Below, one piece after another: positions 47,388 through 56,238 of a stretch of 64,000 bases of DNA. The stretch comes from Geoalkalibacter ferrihydriticus DSM 17813. GTDB lineage: Bacteria; Desulfobacterota; Desulfuromonadia; Desulfuromonadales; Geoalkalibacteraceae. The notes under the pieces are model-generated. The model saw nothing but the letters and a program-made list of their open reading frames with translations. It did not search any database and had not been told where the DNA came from. Location: the NCBI RefSeq assembly GCF_000820505.1, contig NZ_JWJD01000001.1, positions 707,923 to 771,922 on the forward strand, written 5' to 3'. A program made the translations under genes and the position numbers. Every line of letters begins with the position of its first letter. Within the stretch, counting starts at the first letter, position 1.

Positions 47388-49310
47388 ATGGGAAAAGTCA
47401 TAGGGATAGATTTGGGAACGACCAATTCCTGCGTCGCCGTCATGGAGGGCGGTGAGCCGATCGTAATCGCCAACTCCGAAGGTTCGCGCACCACGCCGTC
47501 AATGGTGGCCTTTACCGAAAGCGGTGAGCGTCTGGTCGGTCAGCAGGCCAAGCGTCAGTCGGTCACCAACCCCGAGAACACCCTGTTCGCCATCAAGCGT
47601 CTGATCGGGCGCAAGTTCGACTCCGATGCGGTGCGCAAGGACATCAAAATCAGCCCCTTCAAGATTCTGCAAGCTGAAAACGGCGATGCCTGGGTCGAAG
47701 CGCGCGGCAAAAAGTACAGTCCGCCCGAAATCTCGGCCATGGTGCTGCAGAAAATGAAGCAGACCGCCGAAGATTATCTCGGCGAGCCGGTCAGTGACGC
47801 GGTCGTCACTGTGCCCGCTTATTTCAACGATTCCCAGCGCCAGGCAACCAAGGACGCCGCCAAGATCGCCGGACTCAACCTGCTGCGCATCATCAACGAG
47901 CCCACCGCAGCGGCGCTCGCCTACGGCCTGGACAAGAAAAAAGATGAAAAAATAGCGGTGTTCGACCTCGGCGGCGGGACCTTCGATATTTCGATCCTGG
48001 AGCTTGGCGACGGGGTCTTCGAGGTCAAATCCACCAACGGCGATACGTTCCTTGGCGGCGAAGACTTCGACCAGCGCATCATCGACTATGTTGCTGATGA
48101 GTTCAAAAAAGAGCAGGGTATCGACCTTCGTAGCGACAAGATGGCCCTGCAGCGCCTCAAGGAAGCCTCGGAAAAAGCCAAGTGCGAACTCTCGGGGTCC
48201 ATGGAGACCGATATCAACCTGCCTTTCATCACCGCTGATCAGAACGGGCCCAAGCATCTCAACATCAAGTTGACCCGCGCCAAGCTCGAAAGCATCTGCG
48301 CCGATCTGCTCAACAGTCTCGTCGCGCCCTGCAAGACCGCCCTCAAGGACGCCGGCCTCTCCCCCTCGGACATCGACGAGGTCATTCTGGTCGGCGGCAT
48401 GACGCGCATGCCGGCGGTGCAGAAGCGGGTTCAGGACATCTTCGGCAAGACTCCGAACAAGGGGGTCAATCCCGACGAGGTCGTGGCCATCGGCGCCGCC
48501 ATCCAGGGCGGCGTGCTCAAGGGCGAAGTCAAGGACGTGTTGCTCCTCGACGTCACGCCTCTGTCCCTGGGCATCGAGACCCTCGGCGGGGTCATGACCA
48601 AGCTCATCGAGAAAAACACCACCATTCCCTGCCGCAAAAGCCAGATATTCTCAACCGCGGGGGATAATCAACCGGCGGTGTCGGTGCACGTGCTCCAGGG
48701 TGAGCGCGAAATGGCCGGCGATAACAAGACCATCGGCCGCTTCGAGCTGGTCGGCATTCCTCCGGCGCCGCGCGGGGTGCCGCAGATCGAAGTCACCTTC
48801 GATCTCGACGCCAACGGCATTCTGCATGTCAGTGCCAAGGATCTCGGCACCGGCAAGGAGCAATCAATCCGCATCACCGCCTCTTCCGGGCTCTCCGATG
48901 AAGAGATCGAGCAAATGGTCAAGGATGCCGAGGCGCATGCCGGCGAAGACAAGAAGAAGCGTGAACTGATCGAGGCGCGCAACCAGGCGGACGGTCTGGT
49001 CTACACCACCGAAAAATCGCTCCAGGAGCATGGCGACAAGGTCGAGGCCGCCACCCGCGAAGCCATTCAAAGTGCTCTTGAGGCACTCAAGAAGGCCATG
49101 GAGGGCGACAACGTCGAGGAAATCCAGAGCAAGACCCAGGAGCTTGCGCAAGCCTCCCACAAACTGGCCGAAGCCATGTATGCACAAAACCAGGCCGGTG
49201 CCGAGCAAGGCGCCGCTGGGGAAGGTGCTACGGAGACCGGGGCGGCGGGTAAGGACGAGGATGTGGTCGACGCTGAGTTCGAGGAAGTCGACGACGATAA
49301 GAAGAAGTGA
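47388..49310 (+). CDS. dnaK: DnaK (Hsp70) chaperone
   Basis: A 640-aa Hsp70 begun after AAAGGAGGATTC. ATPase motifs: [14 protein letters not shown] at the start, [24 protein letters not shown] and [15 protein letters not shown]. The substrate-binding domain contains [20 protein letters not shown], and the C-terminal end [18 protein letters not shown] has the acidic EEVD-like tail of bacterial DnaK. It folds and protects proteins together with DnaJ and GrpE. It lies in the CIRCE-controlled operon; a hairpin follows, before dnaJ. Confidence 0.97.
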   Translation: MGKVIGIDLGTTNSCVAVMEGGEPIVIANSEGSRTTPSMVAFTESGERLVGQQAKRQSVTNPENTLFAIKRLIGRKFDSDAVRKDIKISPFKILQAENGDAWVEARGKKYSPPEISAMVLQKMKQTAEDYLGEPVSDAVVTVPAYFNDSQRQATKDAAKIAGLNLLRIINEPTAAALAYGLDKKKDEKIAVFDLGGGTFDISILELGDGVFEVKSTNGDTFLGGEDFDQRIIDYVADEFKKEQGIDLRSDKMALQRLKEASEKAKCELSGSMETDINLPFITADQNGPKHLNIKLTRAKLESICADLLNSLVAPCKTALKDAGLSPSDIDEVILVGGMTRMPAVQKRVQDIFGKTPNKGVNPDEVVAIGAAIQGGVLKGEVKDVLLLDVTPLSLGIETLGGVMTKLIEKNTTIPCRKSQIFSTAGDNQPAVSVHVLQGEREMAGDNKTIGRFELVGIPPAPRGVPQIEVTFDLDANGILHVSAKDLGTGKEQSIRITASSGLSDEEIEQMVKDAEAHAGEDKKKRELIEARNQADGLVYTTEKSLQEHGDKVEAATREAIQSALEALKKAMEGDNVEEIQSKTQELAQASHKLAEAMYAQNQAGAEQGAAGEGATETGAAGKDEDVVDAEFEEVDDDKKK

Positions 49311-49316
49311 TTGTGA

Positions 49317-49350
49317 AACGCCGGGGCACGCAATGCGCTGCCCCGGCGTT
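49317..49350 (+). terminator. Hairpin between dnaK and dnaJ
   Basis: AACGCCGGGGCA (49317-49328) pairs perfectly with TGCCCCGGCGTT (49339-49350). The downstream T-run is weak (TGTGTCTTTC), so it may be a partial terminator or a processing/stability element that reduces dnaJ relative to dnaK. Confidence 0.7.
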
Positions 49351-49424
49351 TGTGTCTTTCAGATGATCTTGGGCAGGGGCGCCGCGGGCGACCTCTGCTC
49401 TTTGCGTTGCGAAGGATCGATATT

Positions 49425-50540
49425 TTGGCAAATGGCAGCAAGCGTGATTATTACGAGGTCCTCGGGGTTAACCGCAATGCCAGCGAAACCGAGATAAAAA
49501 AAGCCTATCGTAAGCTGGCCCTGCAACATCATCCGGACAAAAACCCCGGGGACAAGCAGGCAGAGGAGAATTTCAAAGAGGCCTCCGAGGCCTACGCGGT
49601 GCTTTCCGATTCGCAGAAACGCGCTCAATACGACCAGTTCGGCCATGCCGGAATGGGCGGCGGCGGTTTCAGTGACGGCGGTTTCGGCGGCAGCCCCTTC
49701 GAGGATATTTTCGGCGATATTTTCGGCGATATCTTTGGCGCCGGGGGCGGGCGCCGCGGTCGCGGACGCCGTGGTGACGATCTGCGCTACAACCTCAGCA
49801 TTTCCTTTGAAGAAGCCGCCTTCGGCACGGAAACCAAAATTCAGGTGCCGCGCACTCAGCAATGTGGAACCTGTCAGGGCTCAGGCGCGCGCGCCGGTAC
49901 CCAGCCGGAAACCTGCGGGACGTGCCGCGGCGCCGGTCAGGTGCGCTATCAGCAGGGCTTCTTTTCCCTGACCCGCCCCTGCCCCGATTGCAACGGCGAG
50001 GGACGAGTGGTGCGCGACCCCTGCCCGGAGTGTCGCGGCAGCGGCCGGGTGCGCGAGCAGCGCACCCTTTCCATCCGCATCCCCGCGGGGGTGGAAACCG
50101 GAAGTCGCCTGAAGCTCAGCAACGAGGGCGAAAGCGGCAGCCACGGAGGTCCTCCCGGGGATCTCTATGTGGTCATCACGGTCAAGGAACACGCCATCTT
50201 CCAGCGTGAAGGGCGCGATGTCATCTGCGAGGTGCCCATCTCCTTCGTTCAGGCGGCGCTGGGCCACGAGCTTGAGGTGCCGACCCTGGAAGGAAAGGTC
50301 AAGCTCAAAATCCCCGCCGGGACGCAGTCGGGCAAGATTCTGCGCCTGCCCGGCAAGGGTATTCCGTCATTGCAGGGCTACGGGCGCGGTGACGAGCTTG
50401 TGGTGGTGCGGGTGGAAACGCCGACGCGCCTTACCCCCCGGCAGCGCGAGCTGCTTGAGGAATTCGCCCGCGAAAGCGGTGAGGAAGTTCATCCCCTCGG
50501 CAAGGGTTTCTTTGACAAGGTCAAAGAACTCTTCGGCTGA
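49425..50540 (+). CDS. dnaJ: DnaJ (Hsp40) co-chaperone
   Basis: A 371-aa DnaJ. I start it at TTG 49425: it follows GAAGGA by 8 bases and gives [15 protein letters not shown], the normal length before the J domain, whereas the longer frame reads through the dnaK-dnaJ hairpin region. The J domain has HPD in [10 protein letters not shown]; a Gly/Phe-rich stretch ([12 protein letters not shown]) follows; then four CxxCxGxG zinc units between residues about 140 and 205; then the substrate-binding beta domains. DnaJ stimulates DnaK ATPase and delivers clients. It is separated from dnaK by the 34-base hairpin. Confidence 0.95.
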   Translation: MANGSKRDYYEVLGVNRNASETEIKKAYRKLALQHHPDKNPGDKQAEENFKEASEAYAVLSDSQKRAQYDQFGHAGMGGGGFSDGGFGGSPFEDIFGDIFGDIFGAGGGRRGRGRRGDDLRYNLSISFEEAAFGTETKIQVPRTQQCGTCQGSGARAGTQPETCGTCRGAGQVRYQQGFFSLTRPCPDCNGEGRVVRDPCPECRGSGRVREQRTLSIRIPAGVETGSRLKLSNEGESGSHGGPPGDLYVVITVKEHAIFQREGRDVICEVPISFVQAALGHELEVPTLEGKVKLKIPAGTQSGKILRLPGKGIPSLQGYGRGDELVVVRVETPTRLTPRQRELLEEFARESGEEVHPLGKGFFDKVKELFG

Positions 50541-50556
50541 GGGCGGGAGCCCACGC

Positions 50557-52425
50557 ATGCAAAGACTGTCCGCCGCGTTTCTCGCTCTGGTATTGGCCTG
50601 TATCTTCCTGATTGCGCCCTGTGGCGCAAATCCCGCACTCGCGACGGAACAGGCCGGTGACTTTCAGGCCGGCGTCGAGCTTTATTACACCGGCCACCTC
50701 GATGAGGGCCTGACCCGGCTGCGCGGATTTGTCATCCGCAATCCCAACTCGCCGCTGCTGCCTCAGGCACACCTCTATCTGGCGCGAATCTTTCACGATC
50801 AGGACAACTGCACCGCGGCGCTGCTTTATCTGGATCGTCTGCCGCCCGGCGAGCAGTCCCCGGAAGCGCAACTGGTGCGCGGCTCGTGCCTGGTCCGCAT
50901 GGGCGAGAAGCGGGCAGGGGCCGATATCCTTTTGCCCCTGCAGGACGCGCCCCTTACAGAGTCCGATCGCAGTCTGGCTTTCGGGCGTCTCGGCCAGGCC
51001 TACGCTGCTCTCGACGAACCCCTGCGCGCGTTGCTGTTCTATCGCCAGGCCCTGGTCGCAAGCTCTATGCCGGGACCCTGGCTGGCGCAGGTCCACGATT
51101 TGCTGCGCAGCCCCATTGCGGAAACGGTGCTTGAAGAAGCGGCGTTCATGTTCCACGGCAGTGCCATTGCCCAGGACGCGCGGCTGCAATTAGCTTTGCG
51201 CGCCCTGAACCGTGGTGAACACGAGCGTGCCGGAGCGCTGGTGGGGCAGGTGATGGGCGATCCCACGCCCTTTCCTTACCGGAGTGAGGCGCGCGCGCTG
51301 CTCGAGCAATTGCATGGCGGCGCGACTACCGAAACGGCCACTCTGGGCGCGATTTTGCCCCTGTCGGGGCGCTTTGCGCCCTTTGGGGAGCGTATGCGTC
51401 GCGGCATGGATCTGGCGCTGTCCCTGCACAATCAAGGCAGTCATCAGGCGCGCTTCATTTACCGTGATAGTGGCGCCGAGGCGCAGACCAGTGCCGACAA
51501 TGTCACGACCCTGGTCAACATCGATCGGGTTATTGCGATCGCCGGGCCCCTGACCGGCGCGGCGGCGCAGAGCGCTGCCCGGCGGGCGCAGCGCGAGGCG
51601 GCGCCGCTGCTCGCGCTGTCCCCCCGTGAGGGGTTACCCCAGGAGGGTTCCTGGGTTTTTCGCAACTCCCTGACCAGCCGGCAACAGGCGCGGGCGCTGG
51701 CCCATTATGCCGTGACGCGTGCCGGCAAGCAGACCTTCGGCGTGCTTTATCCTGAAAACCGCCTCGGCGAAGAACTGCTGAACCTGTTTTCCCAGGAAGT
51801 CCAGCGGCTTGGCGGGCGGGTGGTTAAACAGCAGAGTTATGGCGAGGATACCACGGACTTCCGTACCCAGATTCACGGGTTGCTGGGGTATGATCCCGCT
51901 GCCGCCGCGAATCGCTCCAGAAAGAGGCCTTTGCCCTTTGATGCCCTGTTTATTCCCGATTATGCCGATCGCGTCGGTGTCATCGCCCCGCAGCTCGCCT
52001 ATTACGGAATGGAAAAGGTGCCGCTGCTGGGTATCAACGGCTGGAATTCTCCGGATCTGCTGCGCCTGGGCGGACGCTTCGTCGAAGGCGCGGTGTTCGT
52101 CGACGGCTTTTTTATCGACAGCCCGCAGCCCATGGTCCGCGAGTTCGTCGCCCTTTACCGCGAGGCCTTCGACGAGGATCCCACCATTCTTGAAGCCCAG
52201 GCCTTCGACAGCGCCGGCATCCTGCTCTACCTGCTGAGTCGTCCCGATGTCCGTGGTCGCGAGGATCTGCGCCGCCACCTCAGCGGCCTGCAAAATTTTC
52301 CGGGTGTGACGGGCTACCTCTCCGCTGACCGCGACGGCGAGCTGGAGCGTGATTTGTTTCTTATCCAGGTGCGCGATGGACGCTTTGTGCAGCTCAGCGG
52401 GGAGCGACCGTTGTGGATCCCCTGA
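50557..52425 (+). CDS. Periplasmic-binding-fold protein (LpoA/PBP-activator-like)
   Basis: A 622-aa exported protein begun at the ATG at 50557 (GGGAG upstream). A signal peptide (residues 1-32) is followed by about 230 residues of TPR-like helices (PLLPQAHLYLARIFHDQDNCTAALLYLDRLP, ALGRLGQAYAALDEPLRALLFYRQAL regions), then a periplasmic-binding-protein fold from residue 265: TLGAILPLSGRFAPFGERMRRGMDLAL, IAGPLTGAAAQSAARRAQ and LLGINGWNSPDLLRLG. This TPR plus Peripla_BP_6 layout is that of LpoA-type activators of penicillin-binding proteins and of related substrate-binding proteins. It follows dnaJ by 16 bases, so it may be partly co-transcribed. Confidence 0.75.
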   Translation: MQRLSAAFLALVLACIFLIAPCGANPALATEQAGDFQAGVELYYTGHLDEGLTRLRGFVIRNPNSPLLPQAHLYLARIFHDQDNCTAALLYLDRLPPGEQSPEAQLVRGSCLVRMGEKRAGADILLPLQDAPLTESDRSLAFGRLGQAYAALDEPLRALLFYRQALVASSMPGPWLAQVHDLLRSPIAETVLEEAAFMFHGSAIAQDARLQLALRALNRGEHERAGALVGQVMGDPTPFPYRSEARALLEQLHGGATTETATLGAILPLSGRFAPFGERMRRGMDLALSLHNQGSHQARFIYRDSGAEAQTSADNVTTLVNIDRVIAIAGPLTGAAAQSAARRAQREAAPLLALSPREGLPQEGSWVFRNSLTSRQQARALAHYAVTRAGKQTFGVLYPENRLGEELLNLFSQEVQRLGGRVVKQQSYGEDTTDFRTQIHGLLGYDPAAAANRSRKRPLPFDALFIPDYADRVGVIAPQLAYYGMEKVPLLGINGWNSPDLLRLGGRFVEGAVFVDGFFIDSPQPMVREFVALYREAFDEDPTILEAQAFDSAGILLYLLSRPDVRGREDLRRHLSGLQNFPGVTGYLSADRDGELERDLFLIQVRDGRFVQLSGERPLWIP

Positions 52426-52445
52426 GCGCAAGAAGGGGGCGCCCT

Positions 52446-53225
52446 GTGTCCCGGCTGATCGCGGTGGCATTGTTGGTGTTGCTCGGCGCCTGTGCCCTGC
52501 AGCCGCCCGCGCCCGAACCAGGTGCGCCCGAACCCCGGCCGGACTATGTGCCCGGTCCCTCCGGAATTGCCGGCGAGGTGCACGACAGCCTGGGGCATCC
52601 CGCCGTCGGTGCCTTTGTCTATGCCTATCTGAGTGACCGCGGCGGATTGCGCGGCCCCGCCGACTTCGGCGCCGTCGTCGATGAGGACGGCCGCTATTTC
52701 CTGGATCTGCACGAAGGGCAGTATTTCCTGGTCGCCCGGCAGCGGGCTGCGGGTGCCCCCGCCGGCCCGCCTCGCCCCGGCGATGCCTGGGCCCCCCATC
52801 CCGGCAACCCTCTGGAGGTTCGTTCCGAGACCACCACGCGCGCCGATTTCCGTCTGCTTGCCATCACTCAGCCCCTGATCATGAAACAGGGCACCCTCAC
52901 CAGCGGTGATACCGGATTTTCCGGACAGATCCGTAACGCCGAGGACCTGCCGGTCAGCGGCGCGGTGGTCATGGCTTATCGTGACCGTGACTTCCAGCGC
53001 ATGCCCGATCATACGGCTCTAGCCACGGGCGAGGACGGAGTTTTCACACTCTATGTGCCGGATGCCGGCAGCTACTGCCTGGTGGCGCGCACCCGGACCC
53101 GCGGTCAGCCGGTGCAGGGCGAACTTTACGGCACCCTCGGCAGCGGCGAGCAGGCCTGCCGCGAAGTGCGCCGAGGCGAAATTCAAGATCTCGGCGTCAT
53201 CCGGGTGCGGCCTTATCGGCAATGA
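52446..53225 (+). CDS. Lipoprotein with two carboxypeptidase-regulatory-like repeats
   Basis: A 259-aa lipoprotein, begun at GTG 52446 with AAGGGGG upstream (an alternative GTG 11 codons earlier overlaps the previous gene's end). The lipobox is LLGAC at residues 12-16. A Pro-rich linker (PPAPEPGAPEPRPD) leads to two beta-sandwich repeats: GIAGEVHDSLGHPAVGAFVYAYL... with DEDGRYFLDLHEGQYFLVARQ, and GFSGQIRNAEDLPVSGAVVMAY... with GEDGVFTLYVPDAGSYCLVART. Each has the CarboxypepD_reg pattern, which usually serves as a stalk or binding module on exported proteins. It follows the LpoA-like gene 20 bases after its stop; partner roles in the envelope are likely. Confidence 0.7.
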   Translation: MSRLIAVALLVLLGACALQPPAPEPGAPEPRPDYVPGPSGIAGEVHDSLGHPAVGAFVYAYLSDRGGLRGPADFGAVVDEDGRYFLDLHEGQYFLVARQRAAGAPAGPPRPGDAWAPHPGNPLEVRSETTTRADFRLLAITQPLIMKQGTLTSGDTGFSGQIRNAEDLPVSGAVVMAYRDRDFQRMPDHTALATGEDGVFTLYVPDAGSYCLVARTRTRGQPVQGELYGTLGSGEQACREVRRGEIQDLGVIRVRPYRQ

Positions 53226-53256
53226 TTTTTCCCGCCTCGGCTTTGGGCGCACTCCC

Positions 53257-54171
53257 TCAGGGGGTTTTTTCTCCGGCGTCCAGCAGCGCATGCAGCATTC
53301 TCACCCGCACCATTTCCACGCCTTTTTCCGCGGCCCGCGCCAGGGGCAGGGCATAGATGGCATCCAGTTCCAGGGGGCGCTGTTCCTGACGGTCGATCAT
53401 CATGCTTGGGCGGTAGGCACCCATGCTTGCGGTGACGTCGATCATGCGCCCGGCAAAGTCCGGCGCAATGGGCGTCGAGAGATTCTGCGCATTCGCCGCG
53501 CGGATGACTTCCTCCATGAGCGCGCGCACCTCCGCGCGCAGCGGCGCGTGCGCAAGCAGGCCCTCGGTAGTCTGTCCGGTCAGGGCGCACAGGCCGTTGA
53601 AGGGGATGTTCCAGACCAGCTTTTCCCAGCGCGCCTTGCGCAGATCAGCCACCGCTTCACAGGGAATTGCGGCCTGACGAAAGGATTCGGCAAGGCTTTC
53701 GGCAAAGGGGGAAAGTCCACCGCTGAATTCGCCCAGGCGGATGCGACCCTGGTCGAGATGATGCACGAACCCGGGCTGCCCGCGGTTGGAGCAGAGAAAA
53801 GCCACGCCGCCCAGCACCCGTTCGGCGCCGAACGCCTCGGCCAGCAGTTCTTCATTGCCGAGACCGTTCTGCAAAGTCAGGACCCGCGTCATGGGGCCCA
53901 TGAGAGGCGCGAGCAGTGCGACCAGGTGCTGATTGGCAAAGGTTTTCAGCCCGACCAGGGCCAGATCGACTGTCCCCATCTCGGCCGGGTCGCGAAAACC
54001 CTTCACCCGATCCAGGTGAAAGTCACCCTTGGGCGAGGAGACACTGAGACCCTTGCGGGTGATGGCATCGAAATCGCGGCGCAGCAGAAAGCGCACCTCG
54101 TGACCGGCGCGTTGCAGCAGGGCGCCGTAGTAGAGGCCGAGGGCCCCGGAGCCGATAATGCCAATGGTCAT
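53257..54171 (-). CDS. panE: Ketopantoate reductase (2-dehydropantoate 2-reductase)
   Basis: A 304-aa NADPH-dependent enzyme. The N-terminal Rossmann motif reads IGIIGSGALGLYYGALLQRAG, and DLALVGLKTFANQHLVALLAP with the Lys of VGLKTF and TLQNGLGNEE are family signatures; Lys in KLVWNIPFNGLCALTG and Glu in VRALMEEVI are the catalytic positions. It makes pantoate for coenzyme A from ketopantoate. The function of some homologs is broader (other 2-keto acids), so the exact substrate is not certain. It converges with the lipoprotein gene and has its own start with GGGGAG. Confidence 0.85.
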   Translation of the reverse strand: MTIGIIGSGALGLYYGALLQRAGHEVRFLLRRDFDAITRKGLSVSSPKGDFHLDRVKGFRDPAEMGTVDLALVGLKTFANQHLVALLAPLMGPMTRVLTLQNGLGNEELLAEAFGAERVLGGVAFLCSNRGQPGFVHHLDQGRIRLGEFSGGLSPFAESLAESFRQAAIPCEAVADLRKARWEKLVWNIPFNGLCALTGQTTEGLLAHAPLRAEVRALMEEVIRAANAQNLSTPIAPDFAGRMIDVTASMGAYRPSMMIDRQEQRPLELDAIYALPLARAAEKGVEMVRVRMLHALLDAGEKTP

Positions 54172-54345
54172 GAAGAAATTCTCCCCGATTCAGGTTTAAA
54201 GGTTGTGCCGGTGGATGAATATACTATCCGGCTCGGCGGTCGGCGAACAAGTCCCCAATTCACCCGGTTGCCCCTCCTCCTTCTCCCTGGCAAAAAAGCC
54301 TTAACTACGTCGCACAGTTAGACATTTCGCCAGCGCATCCCGGCC

Positions 54346-54374
54346 TTGACCGCAGAGCGCAGTTGTGGTATCTT
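54346..54374 (+). promoter_or_regulatory. Promoter of carD (sigma70 type)
   Basis: TTGACC (54346-54351) and TATCTT (54369-54374) have 17 bases between. The carD start lies 29 bases further on with GGGAGG at 54391-54396, so the transcript leader is short. Confidence 0.5.
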
Positions 54375-54402
54375 CATTACTTCGCAAAGGGAGGCGTTGC
54401 CC

Positions 54403-54882
54403 ATGTTTAAGATCGGTGATATGGCGGTTTATCCGACCCAGGGTGTTGGGGTGATTGAGTCCATCGAGGCGAAGGAATTTCAGGGCCAGAAGCTCGAATT
54501 CTACATTCTGCGTATCGTCGACAGCGACATGACCATCATGGTTCCGGTGAACAATTGCCACTCCGTGGGGCTGCGTTGCCTGGTCGACAGCGATACGGTG
54601 GACTCCATTTATGGAGTCTTGGAAAATGCCGCGCCCGGCGGCCCGGTTGCCTCCTGGAGCCGTCGTCAGCGGGAATATCACGACAAGATCAAGTCCGGCG
54701 ACCTGTTCGAGGTGGCGGCCGTGTTGCGTGATCTCTACCAGATTCGCTGCGACAAGGAATTGTCCTACGGTGAGAAAAAAGTTCTCGAGCAGGCGCAGAA
54801 ACTTCTCATCAAAGAAATCGCCTTTGCTCAGGGCGCCGAAGAACAGACTGTCTATCAGCGCATTGAAAAGATTTTCCACTGA
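54403..54882 (+). CDS. carD: CarD family transcriptional regulator
   Basis: A 159-aa protein begun at the ATG at 54403. The N-terminal RNA-polymerase-interaction domain reads FKIGDMAVYPTQGVGVIESIEAKEFQGQKLEFYILRI, the CarD_CdnL_TRCF tudor-like fold; the rest is a helical DNA-binding bundle (SWSRRQREYHDKIKSGDLFEVAAVLRDLYQIR). CarD-type proteins stabilise open promoter complexes, often of rRNA genes. It is 104 bases upstream of ispD in the same direction, a neighbourhood common in deltaproteobacteria. Confidence 0.93.
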   Translation: MFKIGDMAVYPTQGVGVIESIEAKEFQGQKLEFYILRIVDSDMTIMVPVNNCHSVGLRCLVDSDTVDSIYGVLENAAPGGPVASWSRRQREYHDKIKSGDLFEVAAVLRDLYQIRCDKELSYGEKKVLEQAQKLLIKEIAFAQGAEEQTVYQRIEKIFH

Positions 54883-54986
54883 TTAGCCCCCGGCGCTGCC
54901 TCTGCCCGCGCCGGTAGCTCCTGTAGATACCCTGGTCCGAGGTCGGTCCTGCCCGATCCTCGGATGTCGTTCGTCCCTGGAGAGCC

Positions 54987-55682
54987 ATGACCGCCACCGT
55001 GCTGATTCCCGCCGCCGGCATGGGCCGACGCATGGGCGCCGACATCAACAAGCAGTATCTGCAATTGGCGGGACGCCCGATCCTGGCGCACACCCTGTCT
55101 CTGTTCGACCAATCCCCCCACGTGCATCGCATCATCGTTATTTCCCCCGCCGACGAAATCGACTATTGTCGTCGGGAGGTCGTCGTGCGCCTGGGGCTGC
55201 GCAAGGTCGAGGCGATCATTGCCGGCGGCGCCGAGCGGCAGGATTCGGTGCGTAACGGTCTGCGCTATCTCGGTGAGGCGGAGCAGGGCGTGGTGCTGAT
55301 CCATGACGGTGTGCGCCCCTTTTTTCCGGCGCGTTTGATTCAGCCGGTCATCGCCGCGGCGGCTGAGATCGGAGGCTGCGTGGTGGGGGTGCAGGTCAAG
55401 GACACGGTGAAGGAGGTCGTCGACGGGCGCATTCGTGCGACCCCGGACCGCAGCCGCCTGTGGCTGGCCCAGACGCCCCAGGCGTTCTCCTGCGCCCTGG
55501 TGCGCACCGCCCATGAACAGGCTTTCGCCGAAGGGTTTCGCGGCACCGACGACGCTTCGCTGGTGGAGCGGCTGGGCGCGCCCGTGGCCATGCTCGAGGG
55601 CAGCTATCGCAACATCAAGATCACCACGCCGGAAGACCTGCTGGTGGCCCAGGCATTTCTCTCCCAACAGGAGGCTCATTGA
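54987..55682 (+). CDS. ispD: IspD, 2-C-methyl-D-erythritol 4-phosphate cytidylyltransferase
   Basis: A 231-aa protein. The CTP-binding loop [27 protein letters not shown] is the IspD signature, and [16 protein letters not shown] and [11 protein letters not shown] follow as usual. It makes CDP-methylerythritol in the non-mevalonate isoprenoid pathway. It overlaps or abuts ispF downstream, which does the next-but-one step; the two genes are commonly adjacent or fused. The ATG lies after a CTGGAGAGCC site. Confidence 0.95.
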   Translation: MTATVLIPAAGMGRRMGADINKQYLQLAGRPILAHTLSLFDQSPHVHRIIVISPADEIDYCRREVVVRLGLRKVEAIIAGGAERQDSVRNGLRYLGEAEQGVVLIHDGVRPFFPARLIQPVIAAAAEIGGCVVGVQVKDTVKEVVDGRIRATPDRSRLWLAQTPQAFSCALVRTAHEQAFAEGFRGTDDASLVERLGAPVAMLEGSYRNIKITTPEDLLVAQAFLSQQEAH

Positions 55683-55684
55683 TC

Positions 55685-56185
55685 ATGTTTCGTATCGGGC
55701 AGGGTTATGACGTGCATCGCCTGACCAAAGAGCGCCGCCTGGTCCTCGGCGGTGTCGAGATCCCCTATGGACTCGGGCTGCTCGGTCATTCCGACGCCGA
55801 TGTGCTGCTGCATGCCATCTGTGACGCGGTGCTCGGTGCCCTGGGCGAGGGCGACATCGGTCGCCATTTTCCCGACAGCGATCCGGCTTACCGCGGAATT
55901 TCAAGCCTCAAACTCCTGCGTGAGGTGATGAGCCTGGCGGCCGCCAAGGGGTACCGCCTCGGCAATCTGGATGCGACGGTGGTCGCCCAGGCGCCGCGCC
56001 TTGCCCCGCATATCCGCAAGATGGTGGAAGCCATCGCCGAGGCCTGCGGCGCCGATTTGAGCCGCATCAACGTCAAGGCCACGACGACCGAGGAACTCGG
56101 TTTTGAAGGGCGCGGTGAAGGAATCAGCGCCCAGGCCGTGGTGCTGCTGGAAAAAATCACCGTGAACGAAGAATTCGATATCTGA
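55685..56185 (+). CDS. ispF: IspF, 2-C-methyl-D-erythritol 2,4-cyclodiphosphate synthase
   Basis: A 166-aa protein begun at the ATG at 55685 (a TTG two codons earlier is an alternative). The zinc ligands are in GQGYDVHRL (D and H) and in [35 protein letters not shown]. The enzyme forms the cyclic diphosphate intermediate with release of CMP. It functions with IspD in the same pathway and is 2 bases from its stop. Length and motifs match the trimeric bacterial enzyme. Confidence 0.96.
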   Translation: MFRIGQGYDVHRLTKERRLVLGGVEIPYGLGLLGHSDADVLLHAICDAVLGALGEGDIGRHFPDSDPAYRGISSLKLLREVMSLAAAKGYRLGNLDATVVAQAPRLAPHIRKMVEAIAEACGADLSRINVKATTTEELGFEGRGEGISAQAVVLLEKITVNEEFDI

Positions 56186-56238
56186 GCGGGCGTTAAGCCC
56201 TCTATTTTCCCTGAAAGGACGCGCAGGTTTTCACTGAT

